Source of the DNA: Streptomyces roseoviridis | GTDB lineage: Bacteria; Actinomycetota; Actinomycetes; Streptomycetales; Streptomycetaceae | Reading direction: 5' to 3' | NCBI RefSeq assembly: GCF_039535235.1 | Contig: NZ_BAAAWU010000001.1 | Location: 248,001 to 312,000 of the forward strand | Length of the DNA stretch: 64,000 bases | Shown here: positions 23,875 to 32,274 of the stretch, piece after piece | Layout: every line of letters starts with the position of its first letter | Position numbering within the stretch: position 1 is the first letter of the stretch | Notes under the pieces: model-generated | Told to the model about the DNA's origin: nothing | Database searches by the model: none | What the model saw: only the letters and a program-made list of their open reading frames with translations | Position numbers and translations under genes: made by a program

Positions 23875-25131
23875 GTGGTGCGGGCTCGACCACACTCGCT
23901 GGTACAGGCGGCCGACCGGGCCCGCGCGGGACGACCGAGCGGAGTGCCGGCGTGCACGACGCTCCGCTGCCCGGCCCCCTCCGCGGCCACGAACGCGGCG
24001 GGTGGGCCGGGACGGCCGTCGCGGACGAGGGTTCGAGAAGGCGAAGGCGAAGGCGAAGGCGAAGGCGAGGGTCCGGTCCTGATCCGTTCACCCGGCGAGG
24101 AGGAGACGCCGGCCCGGCTCTCCCGCTCGCTGCTTCGCGAGGCGGTGGCCGAGCCGGGCCGGCTGCCCGAGCTGATCGCCGCGGCCGGGCCGAGCCGGCT
24201 CGGCCCACGGGCCGGACGGACGGTCCTGCGGCTGCGCCACGACCTGCCGGAGGCGCCCCCGGACGAGCTGCGCGCCCGTGTGGTGGCGCGGGGCGAGCGG
24301 ACCGTGGCGGCCGAGGGCGCGTTCGTGGGCGGGCCGTTCCTCGTCCTCGTCCCGTTCGCGTTCTGCGCGGCGCTGCTGTCACAGGCGCGTACGATCCTGG
24401 AGCTCGCGGCCCTGGAGGGCCGTGACCCGGCGGATCCCGAACGCGGCGCCGAACTCCTCTTCCTCCAGGGCGTGTACGAGGACGTCGACGCCGCACGCGC
24501 GGCCCTCAGCTCCCCGGACCGCGCCGACGGGAACGGCGGGAGCGGAGGGAGCGGGGGCGATGACCGGGGCCAGGGCCGGGACGAGGACCGGGACGAGGAC
24601 CGGGGCGATGACCGGGACGAGGACCGGGAAGGTGACCGGAAGGGGGGCCGGCGCAGGAAGCGGCGGCCCGGCCGGATCGCCGCCCTGTGGGACCTGAGCC
24701 TGCGGATGGCCCGCCTGCTCGGCGTCCTCACGCCCACGAACGAGGACGCCGGTCTGCTCGCGCGGATCGGGGGCTGGGCGCTGTCGGCGGCGGTGTTCCT
24801 GACCGGGCTGGTGGCGCCGCTGGTGTGGCTGCCGTACCTGGCCTTCACGTACCGCCGCAACACGGCGCGGCTCCTGGACCGAGCGACGGTCTTCTACGCC
24901 GGAGCGCCGGCTCCGCGCGCCCCCGGTCGTGTCGTTCCGGCCGTGCTGCTGGCGCTGACGCGGGCGCTGGTCTCCCTGCTCGTACCGGCCGCGGCGGTGG
25001 CCGCCGTCCTCCTCACGGACCTGCGGATCGCCGGCGGCAGATGGCCGGTCCTCGGGATCGCCCTGTGCACGACATCGGTGCTGGTCGGCGGCTGGTGGGT
25101 GGGGCGCCGGCTGCGTTCGCGCCGCGGGTGA
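23875..25131 (+). CDS. Uncharacterised membrane protein with acidic/basic linker
   Basis: I do not recognise this protein (up to 418 residues). After an unreliable N-terminus it has a soluble part with a hydrophobic patch (GAFVGGPFLVLVPFAFCAALL). A long Asp/Arg/Gly-rich linker (about residues 216-262) follows, then two hydrophobic regions that each look like one or two helices (ALSAAVFLTGLVAPLVWLPYLA and ALTRALVSLLVPAAAVAAVLL). A last helix precedes a basic tail. It looks like a multi-pass membrane protein with a cytoplasmic head. The start is uncertain: codon usage before about 24080 is less biased and a (gaaggc)n repeat lies there. No neighbours indicate a pathway. Confidence 0.6.
   Translation: MVRARPHSLVQAADRARAGRPSGVPACTTLRCPAPSAATNAAGGPGRPSRTRVREGEGEGEGEGEGPVLIRSPGEEETPARLSRSLLREAVAEPGRLPELIAAAGPSRLGPRAGRTVLRLRHDLPEAPPDELRARVVARGERTVAAEGAFVGGPFLVLVPFAFCAALLSQARTILELAALEGRDPADPERGAELLFLQGVYEDVDAARAALSSPDRADGNGGSGGSGGDDRGQGRDEDRDEDRGDDRDEDREGDRKGGRRRKRRPGRIAALWDLSLRMARLLGVLTPTNEDAGLLARIGGWALSAAVFLTGLVAPLVWLPYLAFTYRRNTARLLDRATVFYAGAPAPRAPGRVVPAVLLALTRALVSLLVPAAAVAAVLLTDLRIAGGRWPVLGIALCTTSVLVGGWWVGRRLRSRRG
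24038..24069. repeat. Hexanucleotide repeat (gaaggc)n
   Basis: Five consecutive gaaggc units encode a Glu-Gly run near the uncertain N-terminus of the membrane protein gene. Length changes would keep the frame but could move a start relative to its ribosome site. Confidence 0.8.
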
Positions 25132-25403
25132 GGCAGGCCCGACGGCATTCCTGGCGGCTCCGGGAGCCCGTGCGTGGGCCAGGGGGTCGACGACAGGCGG
25201 GCACCGGCACGTGCGCGCGCCGACGCGGCGTGAGGGCCCCGGCAGACGTCCGTCACCAGGTGCCCGGCCCCGGTCGGGGCTGGGCGACGCGGACCGAGAC
25301 CGTCCACGCATCACCATCGATCCTTCACGCTATGGCGCAACGCACCCGGATATTGCATAGTGATGCCGCGAATTCACCTCAGGATCAGCGGCAGGAGTGG
25401 CGG

Positions 25404-26225
25404 ATGAGTGCGGCGCACGGAGCAGTGCGCGGGCCGGCGGGCACGGTCCGCGCGCTCGCCCTCGACATCGGCAGCTCCCGCACCCGGGCGTGGGCGCCGG
25501 GCCTGGGTGTGCTCGCCGACGTGCCGAGCGGCCCGGTCCGGCGCGGCCGGGTCATGGACGCCGGAGCGCATCACCGGCTGCTGCGAAAGGTCGCCGACTC
25601 GGCGTTCGGCGGCTCGGCGTTCGGCGGCTCGGCGTCCACCGGCCTGGGGGACACGGTCGTCATGCTCTGCCACCCGGTCCTCGCGGGCCCGGAACAGCGG
25701 GAGGCGGCCCGCCGGCTGGTGGCCGGGCTCGGCCCGGCCCGGGTCGTCTCGGTGGACAGCGCCCGAGCCGCCGCGGCCTATGCGGCACCGGCCGACGGGG
25801 GGCCGCTGCTCGTGGTCGACCTGGGCGCGGAACTCACCGAGATCACCCTGCTCGTCGACGGCCTGGTCCAGGACGCCCGGCAGGCCGAGGTCGGTCTCGA
25901 CGACCTTCCGGAGCCGGGCGGATCCCCGGCCCCGGTGGTGCACGCGGCGGCGGACATGGTGACGGACCTGTGGCGCTCCGACCGCACCGGCGCCGTCCGC
26001 GGAGCGCTGCGCCGCGGCGTCCTCGTCACCGGCGGCGGCGCCCTGCGCCTCGACCTGACGAGCCGCCTCGCGCTCCGCCTCGACGCCCGGCTCCGCCTCG
26101 CCAACCACCCGGCCACCAGCACCGTCCGCGGCGCGGGCCTGCTGTTGTCCTCGGCGCTGCGCCGGCCGGGCACGGCCCCCGGCCGCCGGGGGGCCATCGG
26201 AGCACGGCCGGACCGAACCCGCTAG
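25404..26225 (+). CDS. Orphan MreB-like actin-fold ATPase
   Basis: The 273-residue protein has the actin/Hsp70 nucleotide-binding signatures: phosphate-1 loop RALALDIGSSRTRAWAPG (residues about 16-33), phosphate-2 loop LLVVDLGAELTEITLLVDG (about 135) and adenosine motif RGVLVTGGGALRLDLTSRL (about 205). MreB proteins usually have about 340 residues. This copy is shorter, has a Ser/Ala/Phe-Gly repeat (SAFGGSAFGGSAST), and stands alone without mreC, mreD or rodA. It may be a divergent MreB-like (Mbl-type) protein rather than a cell-wall elongasome part. The ATG at 25404 has a good ggag site and an AT-richer leader. Confidence 0.8.
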   Translation: MSAAHGAVRGPAGTVRALALDIGSSRTRAWAPGLGVLADVPSGPVRRGRVMDAGAHHRLLRKVADSAFGGSAFGGSASTGLGDTVVMLCHPVLAGPEQREAARRLVAGLGPARVVSVDSARAAAAYAAPADGGPLLVVDLGAELTEITLLVDGLVQDARQAEVGLDDLPEPGGSPAPVVHAAADMVTDLWRSDRTGAVRGALRRGVLVTGGGALRLDLTSRLALRLDARLRLANHPATSTVRGAGLLLSSALRRPGTAPGRRGAIGARPDRTR

Positions 26226-26849
26226 CGGGCGATCCGCAGGACGCGGCGCTTCACGGCCATCCGCACCCCGGATGCGCCTCGCCCGGTCCGGCCGTGCGCG
26301 ACCTCGACACGAGCGCCGTCGGAAGCCTGCCGGCCTGCCGCGGCACGGGGCGCCAGGCGGCCGGTCGCGAGCGATGCACTCCTCACCGGCCACGGTCGGG
26401 GCGACGGGTGACCAGCCGATCCGTCGCTGCCGCTGTCGGCGGTCAGCGGTCAGCGTCGCGACGGTGTCGGCGACGGGGGCGGGGGCGGCGACGGGGCCGG
26501 GGGGCGGCGGCCTGACCACGGCCTCGATGCCTGCCACACCCTGCTGCTCCGGCGGACGCTGCCGGCCTGCCCGGGTGCCCGGCAGCGGGGCGGACCACCG
26601 GGACGGCCATCGTCTGGCGGCTCGTCGGCGGTGAGCGGGTCGGCGCGGCCGGCGCGCCGCCGGGTTCCCCGCAGCGCCCGTGCTCCACTCCCCCGTGGCC
26701 GGCAGCGGTTCCGGCGTCCCGTCGCCCGCACGCGTCTGCCGACTGACCCGTGCCCGCCCGCCTCACATTCCGGGTCCCTGCCGAGTCATCACGGTGTCGC
26801 TCCTCTCATCGGGGCGACGACAGGAGCGAGAGAGCGGGAGAGGACATCG
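26226..26849. other. Intergenic stretch of about 620 bp, no convincing gene
   Basis: Reading frames here (for example 26272-26634 on the plus strand) are Arg/Ala/Gly-rich, lack family-like motifs and lack a ribosome site. The only structure noted is an 8-bp inverted repeat at 26797-26829, just before the next gene. Confidence 0.5.
26797..26829. promoter_or_regulatory. Inverted repeat upstream of the SnoaL-LUD gene
   Basis: The arms tcgctcct (26797-26804) and aggagcga (26822-26829) are perfectly complementary and 17 bp apart, ending 20 bp before the start codon. This is a candidate operator. Confidence 0.4.
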
Positions 26850-28019
26850 ATGAACGACTTCCAGGCCATCGCGGACCGCGTCGAGATCGAAGCACTGCGC
26901 GGCGAGTTCACGGACGCGGTGATGATGCGCGACCGGCCCCGTCTCGCGTCGTTGTTCACACCGGACGGTGTCCTGCGCATGCCGAACATTCCGGTCGAAC
27001 AGATCGGCCGCGAGGAGATCATCGCCGGAGGCGAGCGGCTGCAGGGCCAGTGGGACTTCTTCGTGCAGAACAGCCACCCGGGCACGATCCGCCTCGACGG
27101 CGACACCGCGACCGGCCGCGCCTACGTCCAGGAACTCGCACGCACCCTGTACGGCCGCGGGCATCTGAACCACGCCGTCTACCACGACCGCTACCAGCGC
27201 ACGGAGGAGGGCTGGAGGTTCGCCGAGCGGGTGTACGAGGTCAGGTACCTCGACACCTCTCCGCCGGCGGGCACGGCACCCCGCACGGCGCGAGGCGCCG
27301 AGGCCGGTGCCGAGGCCGGTGTCGAGGTGGCCGGTTCCAGTGTCGAGGCGGAGGCCGGTGCCGGTGCCGGTGCCGGTGAGGCGCAGGGAGCCGACCGCGC
27401 GGCTGCTGCCGCGTCCTTCACGGAGCCCGCCACGGACGGGGAGCTGGAGCGGGTGGCGGCCGCGCTGCGTGCCCACGGTTTCGTCGTCGAGATCCTCGAC
27501 GACGCCGCGCAGGCACGCGTACGCGTCAAGGACCTGCTGCCCGAGGGCGCCGTCGTGCTGACGGGAGCCAGCGAGACCCTCCGGCTGTCCGGAATCGACG
27601 AGGACATCAACGCGAGCGGCCGGTACGACGCCGTCAGGCCGCGCCTCGCGGCCATCGACCGCGCCACCGGCGCCGACGAGATCCGCAGGCTGCTGGCCGT
27701 GCCGGACTACGTCGTCAACAGCGTCGCGGCGGTGACCGGGACCGGCTCGCTCGTCCTCGCCTCGGGCAGCGGCAGCCAGCTCCCCGCCAACGCGGGCGGT
27801 GCGGCCCACGCGGTCTGGATCGTCGGGGCGCAGAAGGTGGTGCCCGATCTGAGCACCGCCCTGCGCCGTGTCGAGGAGCACGTCCTGCCGCTGGAGGACG
27901 CCCGCGCCCGGCGGGCGTACGGGGTGCCCAGCGCCGTCAACCGGCTGCTGGTCCTCAACGCGGAGCCGCGCCCCGGGCGTGCCACCGTGCTGCTGCTGCG
28001 GGAGGCCATCGGTTTCTGA
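26850..28019 (+). CDS. SnoaL-like domain fused to LUD (LutC-type) domain
   Basis: The 389-residue product has two domains. Residues 1-132 form a SnoaL/NTF2-like fold (IADRVEIEALRGEFTDAVMMRDRPRLASLFTPDGVLRMP, later NSHPGTIRLDGDTATGRAYVQELAR and NHAVYHDRYQRTEEGWRFAERVYEVRY). A repetitive Ala/Glu/Gly linker (133-190) joins it to a LUD domain as in LutC, with VLTGASETLRLSGIDEDIN, VNSVAAVTGTGSLVLASGSGSQLPAN and AHAVWIVGAQKVVPDLSTALRRVEEHVLPLEDARARRAYG. LutC works with LutA and LutB in lactate oxidation, but neither is nearby. The ATG has gggagagg upstream. The substrate is unknown. Confidence 0.88.
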   Translation: MNDFQAIADRVEIEALRGEFTDAVMMRDRPRLASLFTPDGVLRMPNIPVEQIGREEIIAGGERLQGQWDFFVQNSHPGTIRLDGDTATGRAYVQELARTLYGRGHLNHAVYHDRYQRTEEGWRFAERVYEVRYLDTSPPAGTAPRTARGAEAGAEAGVEVAGSSVEAEAGAGAGAGEAQGADRAAAAASFTEPATDGELERVAAALRAHGFVVEILDDAAQARVRVKDLLPEGAVVLTGASETLRLSGIDEDINASGRYDAVRPRLAAIDRATGADEIRRLLAVPDYVVNSVAAVTGTGSLVLASGSGSQLPANAGGAAHAVWIVGAQKVVPDLSTALRRVEEHVLPLEDARARRAYGVPSAVNRLLVLNAEPRPGRATVLLLREAIGF

Positions 28020-28029
28020 CGGGGGCGAT

Positions 28030-28067
28030 CCGCCCGTCCGGCCCGCTGAGGCGGGCCGGACGGGCGG
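28030..28067. terminator. Perfect 17-bp stem between convergent genes
   Basis: The segment 28030-28046 pairs perfectly with 28051-28067 around the loop tgag. It lies between the SnoaL-LUD gene and the convergent I36 gene and should end transcription from both sides. Confidence 0.8.
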
Positions 28068-28081
28068 ACCCGTGGGCGGGA

Positions 28082-28453
28082 TCAGCAGCCGGTGGCCCAG
28101 GTGTGCGAGTCACCCCGGTCGTTGGCGGCGCCGTTGTAGCCGACCTCCTGGCCGGGGGCCAGGCAGATCGTCATGGAGCCGCCCTGCCAGGCGGACTCGT
28201 AGACCCGGACGTAGTCCTTGACACCGGGTCCCGAGATGCCGTGGTTGGCCCACGACGAGTCGGTGTCGGCGATCCAGCTCTCCCACCAGCCGTCGTCGCC
28301 GCTCCAGTTGGCCCGCTGCCCGCCGAAGTTGGCCTCCTGCCAGGCGCAGAAGTGTCCGGAGGGGCAGTCGGCGGCCGCGGCCGGGGCGGTGAGGGCGAGA
28401 CCGCCGGCGAGGGCGAGGAGTGCGGCGGTGGCGGGGCCGAGGAGTCGCTTCAT
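28082..28453 (-). CDS. Secreted peptidase-inhibitor family I36 protein
   Basis: The 123-residue protein has a signal peptide (LLGPATAALLALAGGLALTAPAAAA, cleavage near residue 30) and a beta/gamma-crystallin-like I36 domain. Typical strings are CPSGHFCAWQEANFGGQRANW, WESWIADTDSSWANHG and VRVYESAWQGGSMTICLAPGQ. Four cysteines probably form disulfides. Streptomyces I36 members include SMI-type metalloprotease inhibitors, but most are uncharacterised. Its start overlaps the stop of the lipoprotein gene by 4 bp, so the two exported proteins are made together. Confidence 0.9.
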   Translation of the reverse strand: MKRLLGPATAALLALAGGLALTAPAAAADCPSGHFCAWQEANFGGQRANWSGDDGWWESWIADTDSSWANHGISGPGVKDYVRVYESAWQGGSMTICLAPGQEVGYNGAANDRGDSHTWATGC

Positions 28454-29160
28454 GAAGCGTCGTTGCCTTTCTTCTGGGTGGCGTGCGCGGACAGCTCGGC
28501 TGCCCGCAGCAGTGCGCGGGCGCGCAGCTGCTCGTAGGTGGCGACCTGGTCGCGGCGCAGGGTGCGGACGGTGGCGAGTTCGACCGGTTCGAGCCGGGCC
28601 CGTACGTCGGCCAGTCCGCTCTCGCGGGTGCAGCGGTCGGCGACGGCCGGGTCGGGGCGGCCGGTGCGCGGCCCGCCCGAGGGGGCGGCGCATCTGGTCC
28701 AGCGGTCGAGGGCGGCTCGGTGCGCGGGGTCGTCCTTCATCCGGGCCTGGGCCTCGGCGCGCAGGTTGTCGACGGTGACCTGGGCCCGGAACCAGCGGGT
28801 CTGGTCGCCGTACAGGTTGGCGCGGGCGGCGGCGACGCAGCCGTCGCTGTTGGCGGTCACGGTGTGGCCGGTGGCGAGGGTGATCGAGAGTTCGCGGGGG
28901 TCCTTGCCGAAGAGGGCGGTCTGCAGGCGGCTGTCGTCGGCCGGGGCTCTGGCCTGGGAGACCGGTCTGAGGGCGAGGCCCTGGGCGGTGAGGCAGTCGA
29001 CCACGAGCCGGTGCTCGGCGGCCTTGAGGATCCGGTCCTGTTCCGGCCGGGACGGTGGTGCGGCGGCGGGTGGGGCGGGCGCGGGGCGTACGGTGGCGCA
29101 GCCCGCGAGGACGAGTGCGGCGGCGGCGGTGAGGAGCGTCCGGCGGACGGCGTGGCGCAT
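28450..29160 (-). CDS. Putative lipoprotein upstream of I36 protein
   Basis: The 236-residue product begins MRHAVRRTLLTAAAALVLAGCATVRP, a lipoprotein signal with lipobox LAGC (Cys about 21). The mature part is mainly helical and charged, with four further cysteines (VVDCLTAQGLAL, SDGCVAAARANLYGD, WTRCAAPSG, DRCTRESGLADVRARL) that could form two disulfides. I do not know the family by name, though similar Cys-patterned lipoproteins are frequent in Streptomyces. The ATG at 29160 follows agggagaacc; a longer frame upstream has no ribosome site. It is coupled to the I36 gene by ATGA overlap. Confidence 0.8.
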   Translation of the reverse strand: MRHAVRRTLLTAAAALVLAGCATVRPAPAPPAAAPPSRPEQDRILKAAEHRLVVDCLTAQGLALRPVSQARAPADDSRLQTALFGKDPRELSITLATGHTVTANSDGCVAAARANLYGDQTRWFRAQVTVDNLRAEAQARMKDDPAHRAALDRWTRCAAPSGGPRTGRPDPAVADRCTRESGLADVRARLEPVELATVRTLRRDQVATYEQLRARALLRAAELSAHATQKKGNDAS

Positions 29161-29537
29161 GGTTCTCCCTGGTGGCGGGCCTGGCGGTGGTGGCCGGCGG
29201 GTGCGGGCGCCGGTTTCGTGGCGATCAATGCCCGGTGCCGGGCGGGCCATGCGGGGGGATGCGGCGACTCACCCGAAGGGGTCGAACGCGCCGGAGCGTG
29301 CGCCGCCAAGAGGGCGTCCGCGGGGCGCGGAGGGGCGGGGGCCGAAGGGCCGGGAGACGACAAAGCCCCGGTTGGACGGGGGATTCCAACCGGGGCTTTT
29401 CGCCGTGACGTCTAGGAAGGGCGGTCACCTCTTGGGGGGGAACCTCGGGGACCGGGCCCCTTCACCGTCACATACAGATGAACGATAAACCTTCACCTAT
29501 TGTTCCGGCATGTCCCCTGTGCCGCATGTGAGCCATC
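29161..29537. other. Intergenic region of about 380 bp around a terminator
   Basis: Apart from the strong hairpin at 29362-29400 and an AT-richer patch near 29465-29515, I see no gene. The terminator's distance from both flanking genes leaves room for a small RNA. Confidence 0.5.
29362..29400. terminator. Strong Rho-independent-type hairpin with flanking A and T runs
   Basis: The arm aaagccccggttgg (29362-29375) pairs perfectly with 29386-29399 across a 10-nt loop, followed by tttt on the plus strand and aaa on the other. The nearest upstream gene ending towards it is the minus-strand 136-residue protein, whose stop is 138 bp away; an unannotated short transcript could also end here. Confidence 0.8.
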
Positions 29538-29948
29538 TCACCCTGTTTGGCCGCCGACCGGTCCGGCCGAGGCCGGGGACGCGAGGAGGAGCCGGGCCTC
29601 GGTCTCCTGGTCGCCGGATACGGACTGGAGGGACTCGATCTCGAACGTGCGGGCCAGGACCTTCTCGACCTCGTCGACGGCGTGATAGCCGCCGGTGAGC
29701 AGTGCTCCGACCTTTCCGGTGAGCCGGACGGGCGGGGACTCCTCGTGGCGGCCGCCGGCCGTGTCGAAGGTGGCCATCCAGACGGTGGGCCGGGGCCCGC
29801 CGGCCGCCTGCGGGCCCGGTGCCGTCACGTCCTCCAGCTGGTAGACGCGGTCGAGGACGTCGAAGACGGCCTGGGCGTCCTCCTGGCAGCATTCGCTCAG
29901 CTGCACGGTGACGTCGGTGTCGATGTGCAAGTCGTACACGGCGCTCAT
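29538..29948 (-). CDS. Uncharacterised 136-residue protein
   Basis: I do not recognise a family. The protein is soluble and acidic, with an N-terminal VYDLHIDTDVTVQLSECCQEDAQAVFDVLDRVYQLED segment, a Pro/Gly loop, and an alpha/beta-like second half (VWMATFDTAGG, PVRLTGKVGALLTGGYHAVDEVEKVLARTFEIESLQSVSGDQE). Coding quality is good and the ATG is the first in frame. It is divergent from the DUF6328 gene, with 101 bp between starts. No role can be assigned. Confidence 0.75.
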   Translation of the reverse strand: MSAVYDLHIDTDVTVQLSECCQEDAQAVFDVLDRVYQLEDVTAPGPQAAGGPRPTVWMATFDTAGGRHEESPPVRLTGKVGALLTGGYHAVDEVEKVLARTFEIESLQSVSGDQETEARLLLASPASAGPVGGQTG

Positions 29949-30049
29949 CTCCTCGCGGGTGCGGCTTCCAGCATCCCTCGCGGCGGCGCGTCCCGCGAGG
30001 TTCGTGGCACCGTGGGAGGAGGTGGACGGAGCGCGACCCGGGAGGCGGC

Positions 30050-30583
30050 GTGGCCGGAGGCGGAGAGGGGCCCACGAAGAGCGACGGGTGGGATGCCGAC
30101 GGCCTGTACCGGGGCCGGCACGAGACGCCCGAGGAGAACGCGGACCGGCGCTGGACCGAGCTGATGCAGGAGATCCGGGTCGCCCAGACGGGCGTACAGA
30201 TCCTCTTCGGTTTTCTTCTGACGGTCGTCTTCACCCCCCGTTTTCCCGAGCTGCCGCAGAGCGACCGGGTGATCTACATCGTCACGGTCACACTGGGCGC
30301 CGCGGCGACCGGTGCGCTGATCGGCCCGGTCTCCTTCCACCGCATCGTCACGGGCCGCCGGATCAAGCCCCGCGCGGTGGCCTGGGCCTCCCGACTGACC
30401 TTCGTGGGGCTCGTGCTGCTCCTCGCCACCCTGGGGGCCGCGCTGCTGCTGGTGCTGCGCGTGGCCACCGGGGCGACCTACGTGCCCTGGCTGGTGTCCG
30501 CTCTTCTGGTCTGGTACCTGCTGTGCTGGTTCGTGCTGCCCCTGTGGGTGCGGCACCGTCATACGAGCCGGCCGCGCGGCTGA
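30050..30583 (+). CDS. DUF6328 family membrane protein
   Basis: The 177-residue protein has a charged N-terminus (about 45 residues), the family-typical RRWTELMQEIRVAQTGVQILFGFLLTVVFTPRF, and four predicted membrane helices (about 52-72, 80-100, 118-138, 142-162). It starts at a GTG with gggaggc directly upstream. DUF6328 is widespread in actinobacteria and has no known function; the conserved E-I-R-V-x-Q-T-G motif precedes the first helix. It is convergent with the DNA ligase gene, 14 bp apart. Confidence 0.85.
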   Translation: MAGGGEGPTKSDGWDADGLYRGRHETPEENADRRWTELMQEIRVAQTGVQILFGFLLTVVFTPRFPELPQSDRVIYIVTVTLGAAATGALIGPVSFHRIVTGRRIKPRAVAWASRLTFVGLVLLLATLGAALLLVLRVATGATYVPWLVSALLVWYLLCWFVLPLWVRHRHTSRPRG

Positions 30584-30597
30584 CGGCGCGGCGGCGG

Positions 30598-32145
30598 TCA
30601 GCCCCCCGCGAGGACCCGTTCGACGGTGTCCGCCTCGGCGGCGGGCTTGTCGGGCCGGTGGCGTACGACCCGGGCGAACCGCAGCGTCACTCCGGCCGGG
30701 TACCGGGTGGAGCGCTGGAGTCCGTCGTAGGCGACCTCCACGACCAGCTCCGGACGCACCCGGACGGTGTAGCCGTCGTCCTCCACGGCGAGTTCGCCCA
30801 GCCTCTCGGTCTGCCAGCGCAGCATCTCGTCGGTGAGCCCCTTGAACGTCTTGCCGAGCATGACGAAGCCGCCGTCGGCGGCGCGGGCCCCCAGGTGAAG
30901 GTTTGACAGCATCCCGGTGCGCCGCCCGTGGCCGCGTTCCGCCGCGAGGATCACGAGGTCGAGGGTGTGGACCGGCTTCACCTTCAGCCAGGTGCGTCCC
31001 CTGCGCCCGGCGACGTAGGGCGCGTCGAGCGCCTTGACGAGGACGCCTTCGTGACCGCGGGCGAGGGTGTCCCGGAAGAAGCGCTCGCCCTCGTCGACCG
31101 CGGCCGGGTCCCCGGCGTCGGCGACCACGGTGCGGCGCACCCGCAGCGGCTCGGGCAGCAGCCGGGCGAGCACGGCGTGCCGCTCGTGCCCGGGCCGGTC
31201 CACGAGCACCTCGCCGTCCGCGGCGAGGACGTCGAAGAAGACGGGTGACAGCGGCACGGCGGCTCGGGCGGTGGTCACGTCGAGGCGGGAGCCGACGCGG
31301 GAGGCGATGTCCTGGAAGGCCAGGGGCCGGCCGGTCGCCGGGTCGAGGGCGATCACCTCGCCGTCCAGGACGAAGGCGTCACCCGCCGTCTCCCGGGCGG
31401 TGGCGACGACCTCGGGGAGCCGGTCGGTGATGTCGTCGAGGGAGCGGGTGTAGACGCGGACGTCGTCGCCGCTGCGGTGCACCTGGATGCGGACGCCGTC
31501 CAGCTTCTCCTCGACCACGCAGGGCCCGAGGGCCGCGACGGCCTCGGTGACGCTGCCCGCGGTGTGGGCGAGCATCGGCTGCACGGGGCTGCCGACCCGG
31601 AGGGTGAAGCGCTCCAGGGCGGCCGGCCCCTCGGCGAGGACGGCCCGGGCGACCCGCGGCAGCGACCCTTCGAGCATGACGGCGCGCCGCAGCTCCCCGG
31701 GCGGGACGGCGGCCGCCTTGGCGACGCCTTCGAGCGCGACAGCGTCGAGGGCCCCCTGCCGGACCTCGCCGGACAGCAGCCGGAGCAGGAACTCCTGCTC
31801 GGGCAGGGTCGCGGCGGCCAGCAGGTCGCGCACGAGCCCAGTCCGCCGTGCCTGCGCCCCCGCCCCGGCGACGGCCGCCAGGACGGTCATCGCCGCGTCG
31901 GTGTCGGCCAGGGTGAGGGCGGGCCGCGCCGCGGGAGGCACGGCCGGCGGGAGGACGTTCTTGATGACGCTCCAGCCGACGCCGATCCGGCCCTGGGGAA
32001 GCCGCCCGGAGAGGTAGGCGATGACGAGCGGACTCTCCTCGGGCCGGGCCTCCGCGAACAGTTCGGCGAGCAGCCCGGTCTTCCGTGACCGCGCCGACGT
32101 GGCGGCGACCTGCCCCGACACTTCGGCGACTCGGGCAAGGAGCAT
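30598..32145 (-). CDS. ligB: ATP-dependent DNA ligase, LigB type
   Basis: The 515-residue ligase seals nicks using ATP. An N-terminal DNA-binding domain (about 1-185) is followed by the adenylation domain with motif I EEKLDGVRIQVHR (Lys 214), DGEVIAL, FFDVLAADG, EGVLVKALDAPY and WLKVKP. A C-terminal OB domain ends in LRFARVVRHRPDK. Mycobacterial LigB has the same layout and size, and it is dispensable beside NAD-dependent LigA. The ATG at 32145 gives the family N-terminus (LLARVAEVSGQVAATSARSRKTGLLA). No Ku or repair partner is adjacent. Confidence 0.93.
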   Translation of the reverse strand: MLLARVAEVSGQVAATSARSRKTGLLAELFAEARPEESPLVIAYLSGRLPQGRIGVGWSVIKNVLPPAVPPAARPALTLADTDAAMTVLAAVAGAGAQARRTGLVRDLLAAATLPEQEFLLRLLSGEVRQGALDAVALEGVAKAAAVPPGELRRAVMLEGSLPRVARAVLAEGPAALERFTLRVGSPVQPMLAHTAGSVTEAVAALGPCVVEEKLDGVRIQVHRSGDDVRVYTRSLDDITDRLPEVVATARETAGDAFVLDGEVIALDPATGRPLAFQDIASRVGSRLDVTTARAAVPLSPVFFDVLAADGEVLVDRPGHERHAVLARLLPEPLRVRRTVVADAGDPAAVDEGERFFRDTLARGHEGVLVKALDAPYVAGRRGRTWLKVKPVHTLDLVILAAERGHGRRTGMLSNLHLGARAADGGFVMLGKTFKGLTDEMLRWQTERLGELAVEDDGYTVRVRPELVVEVAYDGLQRSTRYPAGVTLRFARVVRHRPDKPAAEADTVERVLAGG

Positions 32146-32274
32146 GCGCCCATCCTGCCCGCGCGCCCGGCACCGCGCACCCCGGTCGGCCGATCGGACG
32201 CCCCGTGGCACACGTCCGGTGCCGCCCGCTCCGGCGGAGCCGCGAGCCCTCGCGGTCCGGACGTCCCCGGGCCG

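Noticed and set aside
26272..26634. Possible 120-residue gene in the gap before the SnoaL-LUD gene
   Set aside because: It has no ribosome site, an Arg/Ala/Gly-rich composition and no familiar motif; coding bias is weak.
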